Of a DNA stretch of 64,000 nt, positions 32,245-40,641 are shown piece by piece (the first letter of the stretch is position 1; each line of letters opens with the position of its first letter). This DNA is from Rhodoglobus sp. GTDB taxonomy: Bacteria; Actinomycetota; Actinomycetes; Actinomycetales; Microbacteriaceae. The DNA lies in contig JAODLY010000016.1 of assembly GCA_025464445.1 (NCBI GenBank), positions 1 through 64,000 of the forward strand. The letters are read 5' to 3'. Under the pieces are notes generated by a model. That model had not been told where the DNA came from. It ran no database searches and worked only from the letters and a program-made list of their open reading frames with translations. The position numbers and the translations under genes are program-made.

Positions 32245-33717
32245 GTGCCAGCCCCCTTCTCCACAGCCACCGGAACCGATATTCGGGTTCGCTTCTGCCC
32301 CTCGCCGACCGGAACGCCCCACGTCGGGCTTATCCGCACCGCCCTGTTCAACTGGGCATACGCGCGGCACACCGGCGGCAAGCTCATCTTCCGCATCGAA
32401 GACACGGATGCGGAGCGCGACAGCGAGGTGAGCTACCTGCAGCTCATCGACGCGATGCGCTGGCTCAACCTGGACTGGGACGAAGGCGTCGAGCTCGGCG
32501 GCCCGCACGCGCCATACCGTCAGTCCCAGCGCACGGACATCTACCTCGGCGTCATCCAGCAGCTCAAGGCCGCCGGCCACCTCTACGAGTCCTTCGCGAC
32601 GGCTGAGGAGATCGAGGCACGCAACGTCGCCAACGGCCGCGACCCGAAACAGGGCTACGACAACTTCGAGCGCGACCTGACCGAGGTCGAGCGCGGAGCC
32701 TATCGAGCGGAGGGCCGCCAGCCCGCACTCCGGCTGAGAGTGCCAGACACCGACCTGGGCTTCGATGACCTGGTGCGGGGCGAGATCACCTTCCCGGCCG
32801 GATCGTTCAGCGACTTCGTTGTCGTACGCCCGAATGGCGCCCCACTCTACACATTCGTCAACCCGGTGGATGACGCGCTCATGGGCATCACGCATGTGCT
32901 CCGCGGCGAGGATCTCCTGTCGTCCACCCCCCGCCAGATCGCCCTGTACACCGCGCTCATCGAGATCGGCGTCGCCGACTTCGTGCCGCGCTTCGGTCAC
33001 CTGCCGTACGTGTTGGGGGAGGGCAACAAGAAGCTCTCCAAGCGCGACCCCGAGTCGAACCTGTTCCACCACCGCGACCGCGGGTTCATCCCCGAGGGTC
33101 TCGTCAACTACCTCTCCCTGCTCGGCTGGTCGCGCACCCACGACCGCGACGTGTTCTCCATCGTGGAACTCGTGAAGGCATTCGACGTTGTCGATGTGAA
33201 CCCCAACCCCGCTCGCTTCGACGTGAAGAAGGCCGAGTCGATAAACGGCGACCACATCCGGTTGCTGCCGGTCAACGAGTTCGCTCGCCGGCTCGTGCCC
33301 TACCTCGGCGGGCTCATCAAGGATGACGCGGACACCCTGTTGCTGCTGAAGGCTGCGCCCCTCGTGCAGGAGCGCATGCAGCTGCTCGGTGAGGCGCAGG
33401 CGCTGCTCAGTTTCCTGTTCACGGCGGACGATGCCCTCGAGTTCGACGCCGACGCACTTCCGGGCGCAGAGGGCGCTGAAGTGCTCGACGCTGCCCTGAC
33501 GGTGCTGCCGGGCGTCGAGTGGACCACCGAGGCCATTGAGGCTGCCCTTCGCGCCGAGCTCATCGAGGCGAGGGGCATCAAGCCGCGCCTGGCGTTCGGG
33601 CCGTTGCGCACCGCGATTTCGGGCAAGCGCATCAGCCCGCCGCTCTTCGAGTCCATGGAACTGCTGGGACGCGAGTCGACCCTTGCCCGCCTGGCGAAGC
33701 TCCGCGCGGCACTCTGA
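32245..33717 (+). CDS. gltX: Glutamyl-tRNA synthetase
   Basis: A 490-residue class I aminoacyl-tRNA synthetase that charges tRNA-Glu; in actinobacteria it usually also misacylates tRNA-Gln as the substrate of GatCAB. The HIGH-type motif is [10 protein letters not shown] near residue 17 and the KMSKS-type motif is K-L-S-K-R near residue 263. The Rossmann, stem-contact and anticodon-binding helical domains are all present. The GTG at 32245 is chosen because it lies eight bases after a TAGACT hexamer and gives the family N-terminus; a TTG nine bases upstream is the alternative. tRNA-Gln follows 0.8 kb downstream. Confidence 0.95.
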   Translation: MPAPFSTATGTDIRVRFCPSPTGTPHVGLIRTALFNWAYARHTGGKLIFRIEDTDAERDSEVSYLQLIDAMRWLNLDWDEGVELGGPHAPYRQSQRTDIYLGVIQQLKAAGHLYESFATAEEIEARNVANGRDPKQGYDNFERDLTEVERGAYRAEGRQPALRLRVPDTDLGFDDLVRGEITFPAGSFSDFVVVRPNGAPLYTFVNPVDDALMGITHVLRGEDLLSSTPRQIALYTALIEIGVADFVPRFGHLPYVLGEGNKKLSKRDPESNLFHHRDRGFIPEGLVNYLSLLGWSRTHDRDVFSIVELVKAFDVVDVNPNPARFDVKKAESINGDHIRLLPVNEFARRLVPYLGGLIKDDADTLLLLKAAPLVQERMQLLGEAQALLSFLFTADDALEFDADALPGAEGAEVLDAALTVLPGVEWTTEAIEAALRAELIEARGIKPRLAFGPLRTAISGKRISPPLFESMELLGRESTLARLAKLRAAL

Positions 33718-33781
33718 GCCCGAACGCCGAGCACGGACGCCGAGCATCGACAGTGCGGCAGCCCTGACCTACGGTTGATGC

Positions 33782-34468
33782 ATGTCACCGGACATGAAGC
33801 GAAAACGGCCGTGGTGGCTCGGCTGGCTGCCCGCCACGATTCTCTCCGTGATCATCGTTGCGGTCATCGTCACGACATCGCTCCTCGTCTCGAGTGGGCT
33901 CGGCGCCCCGCTGTCCGATCCCACAAACGGACAAGTCACCGACAAGAACTGGTCGATCTTCACTCCCGAAGGTCTCGCCTACATCGACTCGTCCCGCCAG
34001 GTGCGTATCGATTTCTCCCGCGGACCCGTGGATGCCTCGGCTCTCGGCCTCGATGCCGACGGCTCGATCACCATCGGGCCCAAGGACAACGGTGACGTCA
34101 CCCTCGATTATTACCTCATCGTCAACGGTGGTGCGCCGGGCCAGGGCGGCGATAAGTTCACGGTTAGCCAACTGACAATCGAGACCGCCGGCGGTGTGAT
34201 CACCAGGGTGAGCGCACCACTGAGTGAGGTGCTGAACTTCCGCAAGACGCTCGACAAGCTCACAAAGAAGGCAGAACTCTTCGGGTGGGATGTCTCCGGC
34301 ATCGACGCGATCTTCACGCAGGTCGAGCAGGCGACGAGAGACAACGTGCCCTACTCATTCACCTTCGGTCCCGCCGATGCTGTCGGCGTGCCCGTTGCCG
34401 CGACCGCGAGCTGCGAGACAACGGGATACTGCGTTGTCGAATATGACGTGACCCCGGCCGTACGCTAA
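33782..34468 (+). CDS. Membrane-anchored protein of unknown function
   Basis: A 228-residue protein with a basic, Trp-rich N-terminus (K-R-K-R-P-W-W), one transmembrane helix at about residues 18-40 and an extracellular domain of about 185 residues with beta-rich character and two Cys near the C-terminus (S-C-E-T-T-G-Y-C), which may be disulfide-linked. No known family is recognised. TACGGT at 33770-33775 ends six bases before the ATG (leaderless). The gene ends 34 bp before tRNA-Gln. Confidence 0.72.
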   Translation: MSPDMKRKRPWWLGWLPATILSVIIVAVIVTTSLLVSSGLGAPLSDPTNGQVTDKNWSIFTPEGLAYIDSSRQVRIDFSRGPVDASALGLDADGSITIGPKDNGDVTLDYYLIVNGGAPGQGGDKFTVSQLTIETAGGVITRVSAPLSEVLNFRKTLDKLTKKAELFGWDVSGIDAIFTQVEQATRDNVPYSFTFGPADAVGVPVAATASCETTGYCVVEYDVTPAVR

Positions 34469-34479
34469 AGTAGACAGTC

Positions 34480-34500
34480 GGCCCAACCCCGGTTGGGGCC
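34480..34500 (+). terminator. Hairpin between 33782 gene and tRNA-Gln
   Basis: GGCCCAACC (34480-34488) pairs with GGTTGGGGCC (34491-34500) with one bulged base. It lies 12 bp after the stop codon and directly before tRNA-Gln. It may end the upstream gene or fold in the tRNA precursor leader, because a TAAAGT hexamer at 34466-34471 could start the tRNA transcript just before it. Confidence 0.4.
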
Positions 34501-34502
34501 GT

Positions 34503-34574
34503 TGGGGTATGGTGTAATTGGCAACACGGAAGATTCTGATTCTTTTGTTCTTGGTTCGAGTCCAGGTACCCCAG
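34503..34574 (+). tRNA. tRNA-Gln (anticodon CTG)
   Basis: A complete 72-nt cloverleaf. The acceptor stem TGGGGTA pairs with TACCCCA, the D arm is GTGT/ACAC, the anticodon stem GAAGA/TCTTT encloses the loop TTCTGAT with anticodon CTG, and the T arm has CTTGG-TTCGAGT-CCAGG. The discriminator base is G and CCA is not encoded. It reads CAG glutamine codons. Confidence 0.93.
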
Positions 34575-34593
34575 CACATGTCGGCCAGGTGGT

Positions 34594-35253
34594 TTAGACC
34601 GTGACTGGCTGGCTTTCCTCAACCGGCGCCGCGCCAATCCGGCCAGGGTTCTTCTTCGCCCACCACAGCAGCCCGATGTAGATCAGGTCGAAGACGCTGC
34701 AGAGGATGCCCAGCCCGATGATGAAGGGCAGGTTGCCCAGCACACCGATCAGGATCGTCGGGGCCAGGGTGCCAATCCACTTGGCGACAGCGATCACCAT
34801 CGACTGGCCGCGCGTGCCACGGCGGGCGACAAGCATGGCGATGAACAGGCCGGACATGAGCACGTTCTGCAGGAACGCGGAATAGCGTGCACCGTCGGAC
34901 CAGCCGAATTCTCCGATGAACAGCGCCTGCACCGCGAACGCGGCGCCGAACACGACGACACCCCAGCCGATGAAGAGCGGGCGGGTGACGAATTTCGGCA
35001 GCTCTGCGCGTCCAAACCGGAAGAACGTATAGACGATCACCACGTCAGCCAGGGCCCACGCGATGTTGATGATCGTCTGCGCCGAGACGTCCGTCGCGAG
35101 TCCGTGCACGGAGTAGATCGACTCCCAGCCGATGTTGAGTGCGAGCGCGGCAACCGGCATCGCGTAGGTCTTGTACTTGAAACCGAGTCGAATCGACTCG
35201 ATGTAGACGATCGTCCAGGCGAGACCGCTGAGGACGGTGAGAAAGAGTGACAT
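34594..35253 (-). CDS. Seven-helix membrane protein resembling transmembrane terpene cyclases (Pyr4/PaxB type)
   Basis: A 219-residue, very hydrophobic protein with about seven helices. The segment L-N-I-G-W-E-S-I-Y (Glu at residue 44) matches the N-x-x-W-E motif of the membrane-bound cyclases of fungal meroterpenoid and indole-diterpene pathways, where this Glu is essential; a second acidic residue sits in the last helix (F-D-L-I-Y, Asp 189), again as in that family. Bacterial homologues exist but few are characterised. No prenyltransferase is adjacent; the neighbour is a TetR regulator 16 bp upstream in the same direction. Other polytopic families cannot be fully excluded. Confidence 0.55.
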   Translation of the reverse strand: MSLFLTVLSGLAWTIVYIESIRLGFKYKTYAMPVAALALNIGWESIYSVHGLATDVSAQTIINIAWALADVVIVYTFFRFGRAELPKFVTRPLFIGWGVVVFGAAFAVQALFIGEFGWSDGARYSAFLQNVLMSGLFIAMLVARRGTRGQSMVIAVAKWIGTLAPTILIGVLGNLPFIIGLGILCSVFDLIYIGLLWWAKKNPGRIGAAPVEESQPVTV

Positions 35254-35269
35254 AGGAGACCTCCGGTTG

Positions 35270-35890
35270 CTAGTTGTGATGCAGGTCGGGACGATCCCGG
35301 CCGGCCATGGCGGGCTCTGCGGCCCGGTATCGGCGGATGAGATCCGCGACGGTCTCGCCCAGCCGTGACGGCTCGACGGGGGACGAACTCGCGAGGTGCA
35401 CGAGCAGCAGGCCTTGCACGGCCGCGCCGACGGCCAGGGCGCGCATCCGGTCGCCCTCGTAGGGCGTGAGCAGGTCGGCGAGATGCCCGTTGAAGGCCGC
35501 GACGACTGGCCGCAAGGCTTCGTCGTGTCCGGCGGCGACGATCATTTCGAACACAGCGGCCGTCTGGATCCGGCGTTCGGTGACCAGCCGGGCGGCGAAT
35601 GCCGCACAGATCCCCGGTGTGTCCTCGATGCTCGCCGACGCGGCCAGGACGAGGCCGGCGAGTTCCATGCCGATGCTCGACCCGGCGTGCTGGAACGTCT
35701 CTCGTCGCAGTTCGCCAATCGACGGAAAGTGGTAGCTGACCGACGCGATCGAGACGTGCGCCTCTGAGGCGACAGCGCGATGGGTGAGGGCGCCCGAACC
35801 GCTGCCGGCCACCACGCGTATCGCAGCGTCGAGTAGCAGGCTGCGCCGTGCCGCGCCACGCGCGAGGCGTCCATCATCCGCAATCGGCAT
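35270..35890 (-). CDS. TetR family transcriptional regulator
   Basis: About 206 residues from the ATG at 35890; an upstream in-frame ATG would add 40 residues that read through the promoter. The N-terminal HTH spans about residues 12-60 with L-L-D-A-A-I-R-V-V and T-H-R-A-V-A-S-E-A-H-V-S-I-A-S-V-S-Y-H-F, the classical TetR helix-turn-helix. The rest is an all-helical ligand domain. It is co-transcribed with the membrane terpene-cyclase-like gene and likely represses the pair by binding the palindrome at 35904-35923 in response to an unknown ligand. Confidence 0.88.
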   Translation of the reverse strand: MPIADDGRLARGAARRSLLLDAAIRVVAGSGSGALTHRAVASEAHVSIASVSYHFPSIGELRRETFQHAGSSIGMELAGLVLAASASIEDTPGICAAFAARLVTERRIQTAAVFEMIVAAGHDEALRPVVAAFNGHLADLLTPYEGDRMRALAVGAAVQGLLLVHLASSSPVEPSRLGETVADLIRRYRAAEPAMAGRDRPDLHHN

Positions 35891-35903
35891 TGCGCTCCTA
35901 ACA

Positions 35904-35923
35904 ATCAGTATAAATGTACTGAT
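35904..35923. promoter_or_regulatory. Candidate TetR operator
   Basis: ATCAGTA-N6-TACTGAT, 14 bp upstream of the tetR start, in an AT-rich stretch overlapping the expected promoter. The same half-sites with 9-bp spacing occur inside the palindrome at 14083-14109. Confidence 0.6.
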
Positions 35924-36076
35924 AGTTGTCGAATCGTGCAAATGTTTTTCCGCGAGCGCACCTGTCGGGCAAAGGAACAATGCGTCATCTGCCGTTATAG
36001 GACGCAACACTCGCCGTCGTCAGGCACAGGCGGATGAGAATGAATGAGCCATGCGAAACCTCCCAGGAGCAGCACC

Positions 36077-36460
36077 GTGCTGAGCGCAGACGACATCGTC
36101 GAGATCGAAAAGGTCATTGCGGAGTACGGGCACGTCGTCGACAACAACCGGTGGGAGCGGGCACACCTGGTCTTCGCCCGGGACTTCGTCTACGACTTCA
36201 GCAGATTCGGCCGACCGAATATCCAAGGCGTGGCCGAGTTGAGGAAGGCGTTGAAGACCCGCAAGATCTACTCCCACCACTCCACGAACATCTCAGTTGC
36301 CGAAACCTCAGACGGTCATGCGAGGGCGCACAGCAAGTACATCGGGTTTCCGAGCGAAGGATTTCCGATCTCTGGCGATTACGAGGACGACTTCGTGCGC
36401 ACCGAGGCGGGGTGGCGGCTTCTGCGGAGGCGCAGTTCGGTCAGGGAACCCTCGTTCTAG
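36077..36460 (+). CDS. SnoaL/NTF2-like family protein
   Basis: About 127 residues from a GTG at 36077, chosen because AGGAG lies seven bases upstream; an ATG at 36044 lacks such a site. The cone-shaped SnoaL fold is suggested by an N-terminal helix pair (I-V-E-I-E-K-V-I-A-E-Y and N-N-R-W-E-R), F-V-Y-D-F, a T-H/H-H-S-T-N-I-S-V strand near residue 75 and a C-terminal G-W-R-L-L-R-R-R. Members act as hydratases, isomerases or ring hydroxylation helpers. It sits between the terpene-cyclase/TetR pair and the flavin monooxygenase; a functional link is not proven. Confidence 0.75.
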   Translation: MLSADDIVEIEKVIAEYGHVVDNNRWERAHLVFARDFVYDFSRFGRPNIQGVAELRKALKTRKIYSHHSTNISVAETSDGHARAHSKYIGFPSEGFPISGDYEDDFVRTEAGWRLLRRRSSVREPSF

Positions 36461-36496
36461 CGGCGGGGACGCCCGCGTCGTAGTCCGGCCCACCGA

Positions 36497-37768
36497 TCAG
36501 TCGGGATCCGGCAGGCCGAGAGTCGCGCGAAGTGTGTCCCCGGTGTAGTCGGTGTGGAAGATCCCACGCCGCTGGAGTTCGGGGATGAGCAGGCGAGTAA
36601 TGCCGTGGAGGCTCCCCGGGAACTTGTTGTAGGCGTCGATGAAGATGAATCCGTCCGCCGCGCCGTTCTCGAAACGCTCCTGGAGCTGGTCCGCGACGGT
36701 CTGCGGGGAGCCGATGAGCAGCCAGTGCCCGGCGGCCGCTGAGTGGAAGCGGACAAGGTCGCGGAGCGTGCGGCGTTGTCCGGGCGCCTCAAGATATTGC
36801 TTGAGAACCGCGTACCGGGAGCGACGGCCGTCGATGAGAGCCTCGTCAGGAAGCGCCTCAGGAGGGAGGGGTTTATCGAGGTCGTATCCGCTCAGGTCGA
36901 TCCCCCCGAACATCGGCGCCATCCCGCGAATCGCCGCCGGATAGTCGAGGTCCGCGAGGGAGTCCTCGAGGATCCGGTGGGCGGCCTCGTCCGTCTCGGC
37001 GACGATCGGGAAGGCTCCGGGGAGTATCTTGACCTGCCCGGCGTCCCGGCCCGTCTGCGCCACCTGGCGTTGGATCTGCGCGTAGATCTGCTGAGAGGCC
37101 TCGAGGCCGTCCAGCCCGGCGATGAAGATGATGTCGGCGTGGCGTGCTCCGAACGCCACGCCGGCCTCAGAGGTGCCCGCCTGCGCGATGATCGGCCGCC
37201 CCTGTGGCGTGCGGCTGATGTTCAGCGGCCCCTTGACCTGGAAGTACTTCCCGGCGAAGTCGATCGAGTGCACCTTCGAGGCATCGACCGAAAAGCCGGT
37301 GTGCCCCGATGAGGTTGCCCCCTTCCCCCAGCTCGCCCACAGTTCCTTGACGACGGTGATGAACTCCTCGGCGACGGCGTAACGCTCGTCATGCTCCGGA
37401 AGTGCCTTCGGGCCGAAGTTCTCCTGGCCGAACGCCGACGTGACGGTGTTCCAACCCGCCCGTCCATGCGAAATGTGGTCAAGGCTTGCGACCTGGCGGG
37501 CGAGCGTGAAGGGATCGCTGAAAGTTGACGAGATCGTGGAGATGAGTCCCGGTCGCTCGGTGAGCACCGCGAGGGCGCTGAATAGCGTGATCGGCTCGAG
37601 GTTGCCGCGCGGCGCCTTGACGTCGGTCGACAGGCCGTCGGCGACGAACAGCGTGTGGAACTTCGCGGCTTCCGCCTCCCGGGCGGTGATCGCGTAATCC
37701 TCGATCTCGAATCCCTCGCGGATGATCAGGCCAAGGATCAACTCTCGCTCGGTTGCCTCTGTCGTCAC
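36497..37768 (-). CDS. NtaA/SnaA/DszA-type FMNH2-dependent monooxygenase
   Basis: A 423-residue LLM-class enzyme of the large NtaA/SoxA/DszA branch, which oxidises organosulfur compounds, aminopolycarboxylates or similar substrates with FMNH2 and oxygen. Features are H-T-L-F-V-A-D-G near residue 36, S-T-F-S-D-P-F-T-L-A-R near residue 82, S-H-G-R-A-G-W-N-x-V-T at about residue 102 and Q-A-G-T-S-E-A-G near residue 185. It is divergent from a dipeptide-type ABC importer operon that ends with a rhodanese, so a role in sulfur scavenging is plausible. No flavin reductase gene is adjacent. Confidence 0.87.
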   Translation of the reverse strand: MTTEATERELILGLIIREGFEIEDYAITAREAEAAKFHTLFVADGLSTDVKAPRGNLEPITLFSALAVLTERPGLISTISSTFSDPFTLARQVASLDHISHGRAGWNTVTSAFGQENFGPKALPEHDERYAVAEEFITVVKELWASWGKGATSSGHTGFSVDASKVHSIDFAGKYFQVKGPLNISRTPQGRPIIAQAGTSEAGVAFGARHADIIFIAGLDGLEASQQIYAQIQRQVAQTGRDAGQVKILPGAFPIVAETDEAAHRILEDSLADLDYPAAIRGMAPMFGGIDLSGYDLDKPLPPEALPDEALIDGRRSRYAVLKQYLEAPGQRRTLRDLVRFHSAAAGHWLLIGSPQTVADQLQERFENGAADGFIFIDAYNKFPGSLHGITRLLIPELQRRGIFHTDYTGDTLRATLGLPDPD

Positions 37769-37849
37769 GCTCGTCCCTCCTGTAGAACGCCGACTTGCTG
37801 CAGGCGCCCTCCGGACTTTACGGTCCGGGCCGCGATCGTGCGGCCCCGG

Positions 37850-37904
37850 GTCACGTTTCGTTACGTCCGGTGAACGCGTGTGACATGGGGCAACGCCGTG
37901 TTAC
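37850..37904. promoter_or_regulatory. Array of six GTNAC-like pentamers at 10-bp period
   Basis: GTCAC (37850), GTTAC (37860), GTGAA (37870), GTGAC (37880), GCAAC (37890) and GTTAC (37900) follow each other with exactly 5-bp spacers in the 232-bp divergent promoter between the flavin monooxygenase and the ABC importer. All boxes face the same side of the helix. This would suit cooperative binding of a regulator; the 10-bp rather than 11-bp period differs from normal GlnR sites. Another GTCAC occurs at 37924, out of phase. Confidence 0.5.
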
Positions 37905-37930
37905 CGGGGCCGCTTGCCTCGAGGTCACGT

Positions 37931-37986
37931 TCGGTCAGGATGGGACCTCTTCACCTGCACCGGACATCGGTGCGGGACAGGACCGA
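37931..37986 (+). promoter_or_regulatory. Structured 5' leader of the ABC importer operon
   Basis: TCGGTC (37931-37936) can pair with GACCGA (37981-37986), enclosing a hairpin GCACCG-N5-CGGTGC (37957-37973), directly before the ribosome site GAGAGGAAG of the binding-protein gene. It could be an attenuator or small riboswitch. It matches no riboswitch class that I can recognise, and no Cys-rich leader peptide is seen. Confidence 0.35.
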
Positions 37987-38000
37987 GAGGAAGAACCACA

Positions 38001-39632
38001 GTGTTTTCGCAACGACGTATAACCGGACTCGCCGCCGCTGGGCTCGCTATTGTGCTGCTCGCGGGCTGCGCGTCGCCCGACCTGTCGTCGTCGCTGACTT
38101 CGAGCCAGGGCACGCCCGTCAGCGGTGGAACGCTCATCTACCTCGAGCAGGGCGCTCCTGCGAGCCTCTACGCAACGCAGTCCGGCGCGTACACCAGCGG
38201 TGGTATCAACAACAACATCCTCGACCGGCTCACCTGGCAGGATCCCAAGACGCTCGAGATCACTCCCTGGATCGCAAGCTCATGGAAGGTCAACAACGAC
38301 GCGACCGAATACACGTTCCATCTGCGCGATGGCGTGACCTTCTCCAACGGCACCCCGCTCGACGCGGAAGCGGTCAAGAAGGACTATGACACCTATGGAC
38401 TCGGCAATCCCGACCTCAAGCTGCCCAAGTCTGAGGTCATCAACAACTACGACCACGCGGAAGTCGTCGATCCCCTGACGATCACGTTCTTCTTCAAGGC
38501 GCCTTCGCCAGGCTTCCTGCAGGCCACCTCGACGATCAACTCGGGACTGGTCGCGCCGGAGGTGCTCGACCACAACCTCGACTATTTCGCGGTCGCTACG
38601 AACGTCATCGGCTCAGGACCGTTCACCGTCGCGAGCCAGGTCGTCGGCAAAGAGATCGACCTCGTCGCCCGCAAGGATTACGCCTGGGCACCTGAGCGCG
38701 CGGCAAACCAGGGTCGCGCCTATCTCGACGAGGTCAAGTACATCGTCGAGCCCGAAGACAGCGTGCGCATCGGGTCGCTGCTCTCCGGTCAGGCTGATGT
38801 CATCCGCACCGTGCAGGCCTACGACGAGGGGCAGGTGACTGCAGCCGGTTATGTACTGCTCGCGCCGCAGACCAAGGGCGTGAACGATGCCGTCAACTTC
38901 CGCCCGTCCAACCCGCTCGTCAGTGATGTGCACGTGCGTCAGGCGATCGTGAAAGCTATCGACCTGCAGGAGATCCACGACACGCTGTTCTCCGACACCT
39001 ACCCGATCGCGACATCCATCCTGAGCGACCTGGCAGCCGGCTATGTCGACACCTCCAAGTACTCCAAGTTCGACCTGGCCGCATCGAAGAAGCTGCTCGA
39101 TGACGCTGGTTGGGCGCCCGGTGCCGACGGGATCCGGGAGAAGGACGGCCAGAAGCTGGTGCTCAAGGTCTACTACCAGAACCCGGGCGGCCAGCCTCAG
39201 ACCCAGCAGACGCTCGAGCTCATCCAGCAGCAACTCAAGGCGGTCGGCGTCGGACTGGACATCCTGAGCCCCGCATCGTCGGACTACGCCACGTTGCTCA
39301 ACGACCCCCTGTCCACACCGCTCTACATAGGTGATGCGGGCCGCGCAGACCTCGATGTCATCGGCACCTACTTCGGGTTCAAGAACCGCAATGTGCTCAA
39401 GAATGAGGACCCGGAACTAGAGCGGCTGCTCGCGGTCGCCAATTCGCAGCCGGACCAGGACAAGCGGGCGAAGGCCGTGCAGGACGTGCAGGTCTACATC
39501 GCCAAGCAGGCGTATGCGATCCCGATCCTGCAGGAGCCCCAGGTCTTCGGTGCCGCACCGTACGTGAATGGCTTCACGTTCGAATCCGTCGGGCGACCGC
39601 TGTTCCAGGGAACCTGGCTGGCCAAGCACTGA
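38001..39632 (+). CDS. ABC transporter substrate-binding lipoprotein (dipeptide/oligopeptide family 5)
   Basis: A 543-residue exported lipoprotein. The signal peptide ends in the lipobox L-L-A-G-C at about residues 19-23. The mature part is an SBP_bac_5 protein: G-G-T-L-I-Y-L near its start, L-T-W-Q-D-P-K-T-L-E-I-T-P-W-I-A-S-S-W, then Y-T-F-H-L-R-D-G-V-T-F-S-N-G-T-P at about residue 100. Relatives bind peptides, glutathione, nickel or opines. The GTG at 38001 follows GAGAGGAAG. It is the first gene of an operon with two permeases, a fused ATPase and a rhodanese. Confidence 0.9.
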   Translation: MFSQRRITGLAAAGLAIVLLAGCASPDLSSSLTSSQGTPVSGGTLIYLEQGAPASLYATQSGAYTSGGINNNILDRLTWQDPKTLEITPWIASSWKVNNDATEYTFHLRDGVTFSNGTPLDAEAVKKDYDTYGLGNPDLKLPKSEVINNYDHAEVVDPLTITFFFKAPSPGFLQATSTINSGLVAPEVLDHNLDYFAVATNVIGSGPFTVASQVVGKEIDLVARKDYAWAPERAANQGRAYLDEVKYIVEPEDSVRIGSLLSGQADVIRTVQAYDEGQVTAAGYVLLAPQTKGVNDAVNFRPSNPLVSDVHVRQAIVKAIDLQEIHDTLFSDTYPIATSILSDLAAGYVDTSKYSKFDLAASKKLLDDAGWAPGADGIREKDGQKLVLKVYYQNPGGQPQTQQTLELIQQQLKAVGVGLDILSPASSDYATLLNDPLSTPLYIGDAGRADLDVIGTYFGFKNRNVLKNEDPELERLLAVANSQPDQDKRAKAVQDVQVYIAKQAYAIPILQEPQVFGAAPYVNGFTFESVGRPLFQGTWLAKH

Positions 39633-39702
39633 CAGCCTCTGGCGGCGGCGCCCTCACGGGCCCGCCGCCCGTGGTCATCGAACACGACGAAGGGGCGCCC
39701 GG

Positions 39703-40641
39703 ATGGGGTATCTACTGAAGAGGGCAGGGCAGGGCGCTATCGTCCTGTGGGCAGCTTTCACTGTCGCATTCATCCTGCTGCAGGCGCTGCCCGGCGATGC
39801 GATCATGAACCGGTTCCTCAACCCCGATCTCGGCCTCACCTCCGAGCAGATCAGTCAACTTCGCCAGTCGTACGGGGTGGGCGCTCCGTTGTGGCAGCAG
39901 TACTTCCACTCCGCGTGGGCGTTCCTCACAGGCGACCTGGGCAACTCGCTCGAGGACGGCACCCCGGTGCGGCTGCTCATCGAGGGCGCGCTCCCAAGCA
40001 CGGCAGTGCTCGCCGCGTTCGGCCTGCTCTTCGCAATCCTCCTCGCCCTCGCGGTTGCCTTCTTGTCCGCGCTCGCGCCCTTCGCCTGGTTGCGCAACCT
40101 GCTTCAGTCGCTGCCGTCGTTGTTCATCGCGGTGCCGGTGTTCTGGCTCGGGATCATGCTCATCCAGATCTTGTCCTTTAAGCTGCGCCTCGTCTCGATC
40201 ATCAACCCGGGGCCCGTGGAGGGGCTTGTGCTACCGGTCGCGACCCTGGCGATTCCACTCTCCGCCCCTCTCGCGCAGGTGCTGGTGCGCAGCATCGATG
40301 AGACGCTCCTGTCGCCATTCATCACAGTCGCCGCGGCGAAGGGCGCAAGTCGCGTGCGGCTGCTCGTGCACGAAGTCGCCCGCAACGCGGTGCTGCCCGC
40401 AGTCACGGTGGCAGGGCTGCTGTTCGGGGAACTCATCGGGTCGGCCATCGTCACCGAGACGGTCTACGGACGGGTGGGCCTGGGGCGCATCACGGAAGCG
40501 GCGGTCAAGGCACAGGACGCGCCGGTGGTCGAGGCTGTGGTGCTCATCTCGGCGATCGTATTCGTCGTCGTGAACCTTATCGTCGACCTGCTCTATCCGC
40601 TGCTGGATGCCCGGCTGCGCACGAGGGCGGCCGCGATATGA
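39703..40641 (+). CDS. ABC transporter permease (DppB family)
   Basis: A 312-residue inner-membrane protein with about six helices, starting at the ATG 39703 after a GAAGGGGC ribosome site. The N-terminus M-G-Y-L-L-K-R-A, L-P-G-D near residue 29, the periplasmic loop L-T-G-D-L-G-N-S near residue 81 and the cytoplasmic E-A-A-like loop around A-A-K-G-A-S are typical of DppB/OppB. It pairs with the DppC-type permease encoded with a four-base overlap downstream. Confidence 0.9.
   Translation: MGYLLKRAGQGAIVLWAAFTVAFILLQALPGDAIMNRFLNPDLGLTSEQISQLRQSYGVGAPLWQQYFHSAWAFLTGDLGNSLEDGTPVRLLIEGALPSTAVLAAFGLLFAILLALAVAFLSALAPFAWLRNLLQSLPSLFIAVPVFWLGIMLIQILSFKLRLVSIINPGPVEGLVLPVATLAIPLSAPLAQVLVRSIDETLLSPFITVAAAKGASRVRLLVHEVARNAVLPAVTVAGLLFGELIGSAIVTETVYGRVGLGRITEAAVKAQDAPVVEAVVLISAIVFVVVNLIVDLLYPLLDARLRTRAAAI

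Noticed and set aside
34355-34640. Small leftward open frames across tRNA-Gln
   Set aside because: They cover the tRNA cloverleaf and the end of another gene and have no family features; the tRNA explains the sequence conservation.
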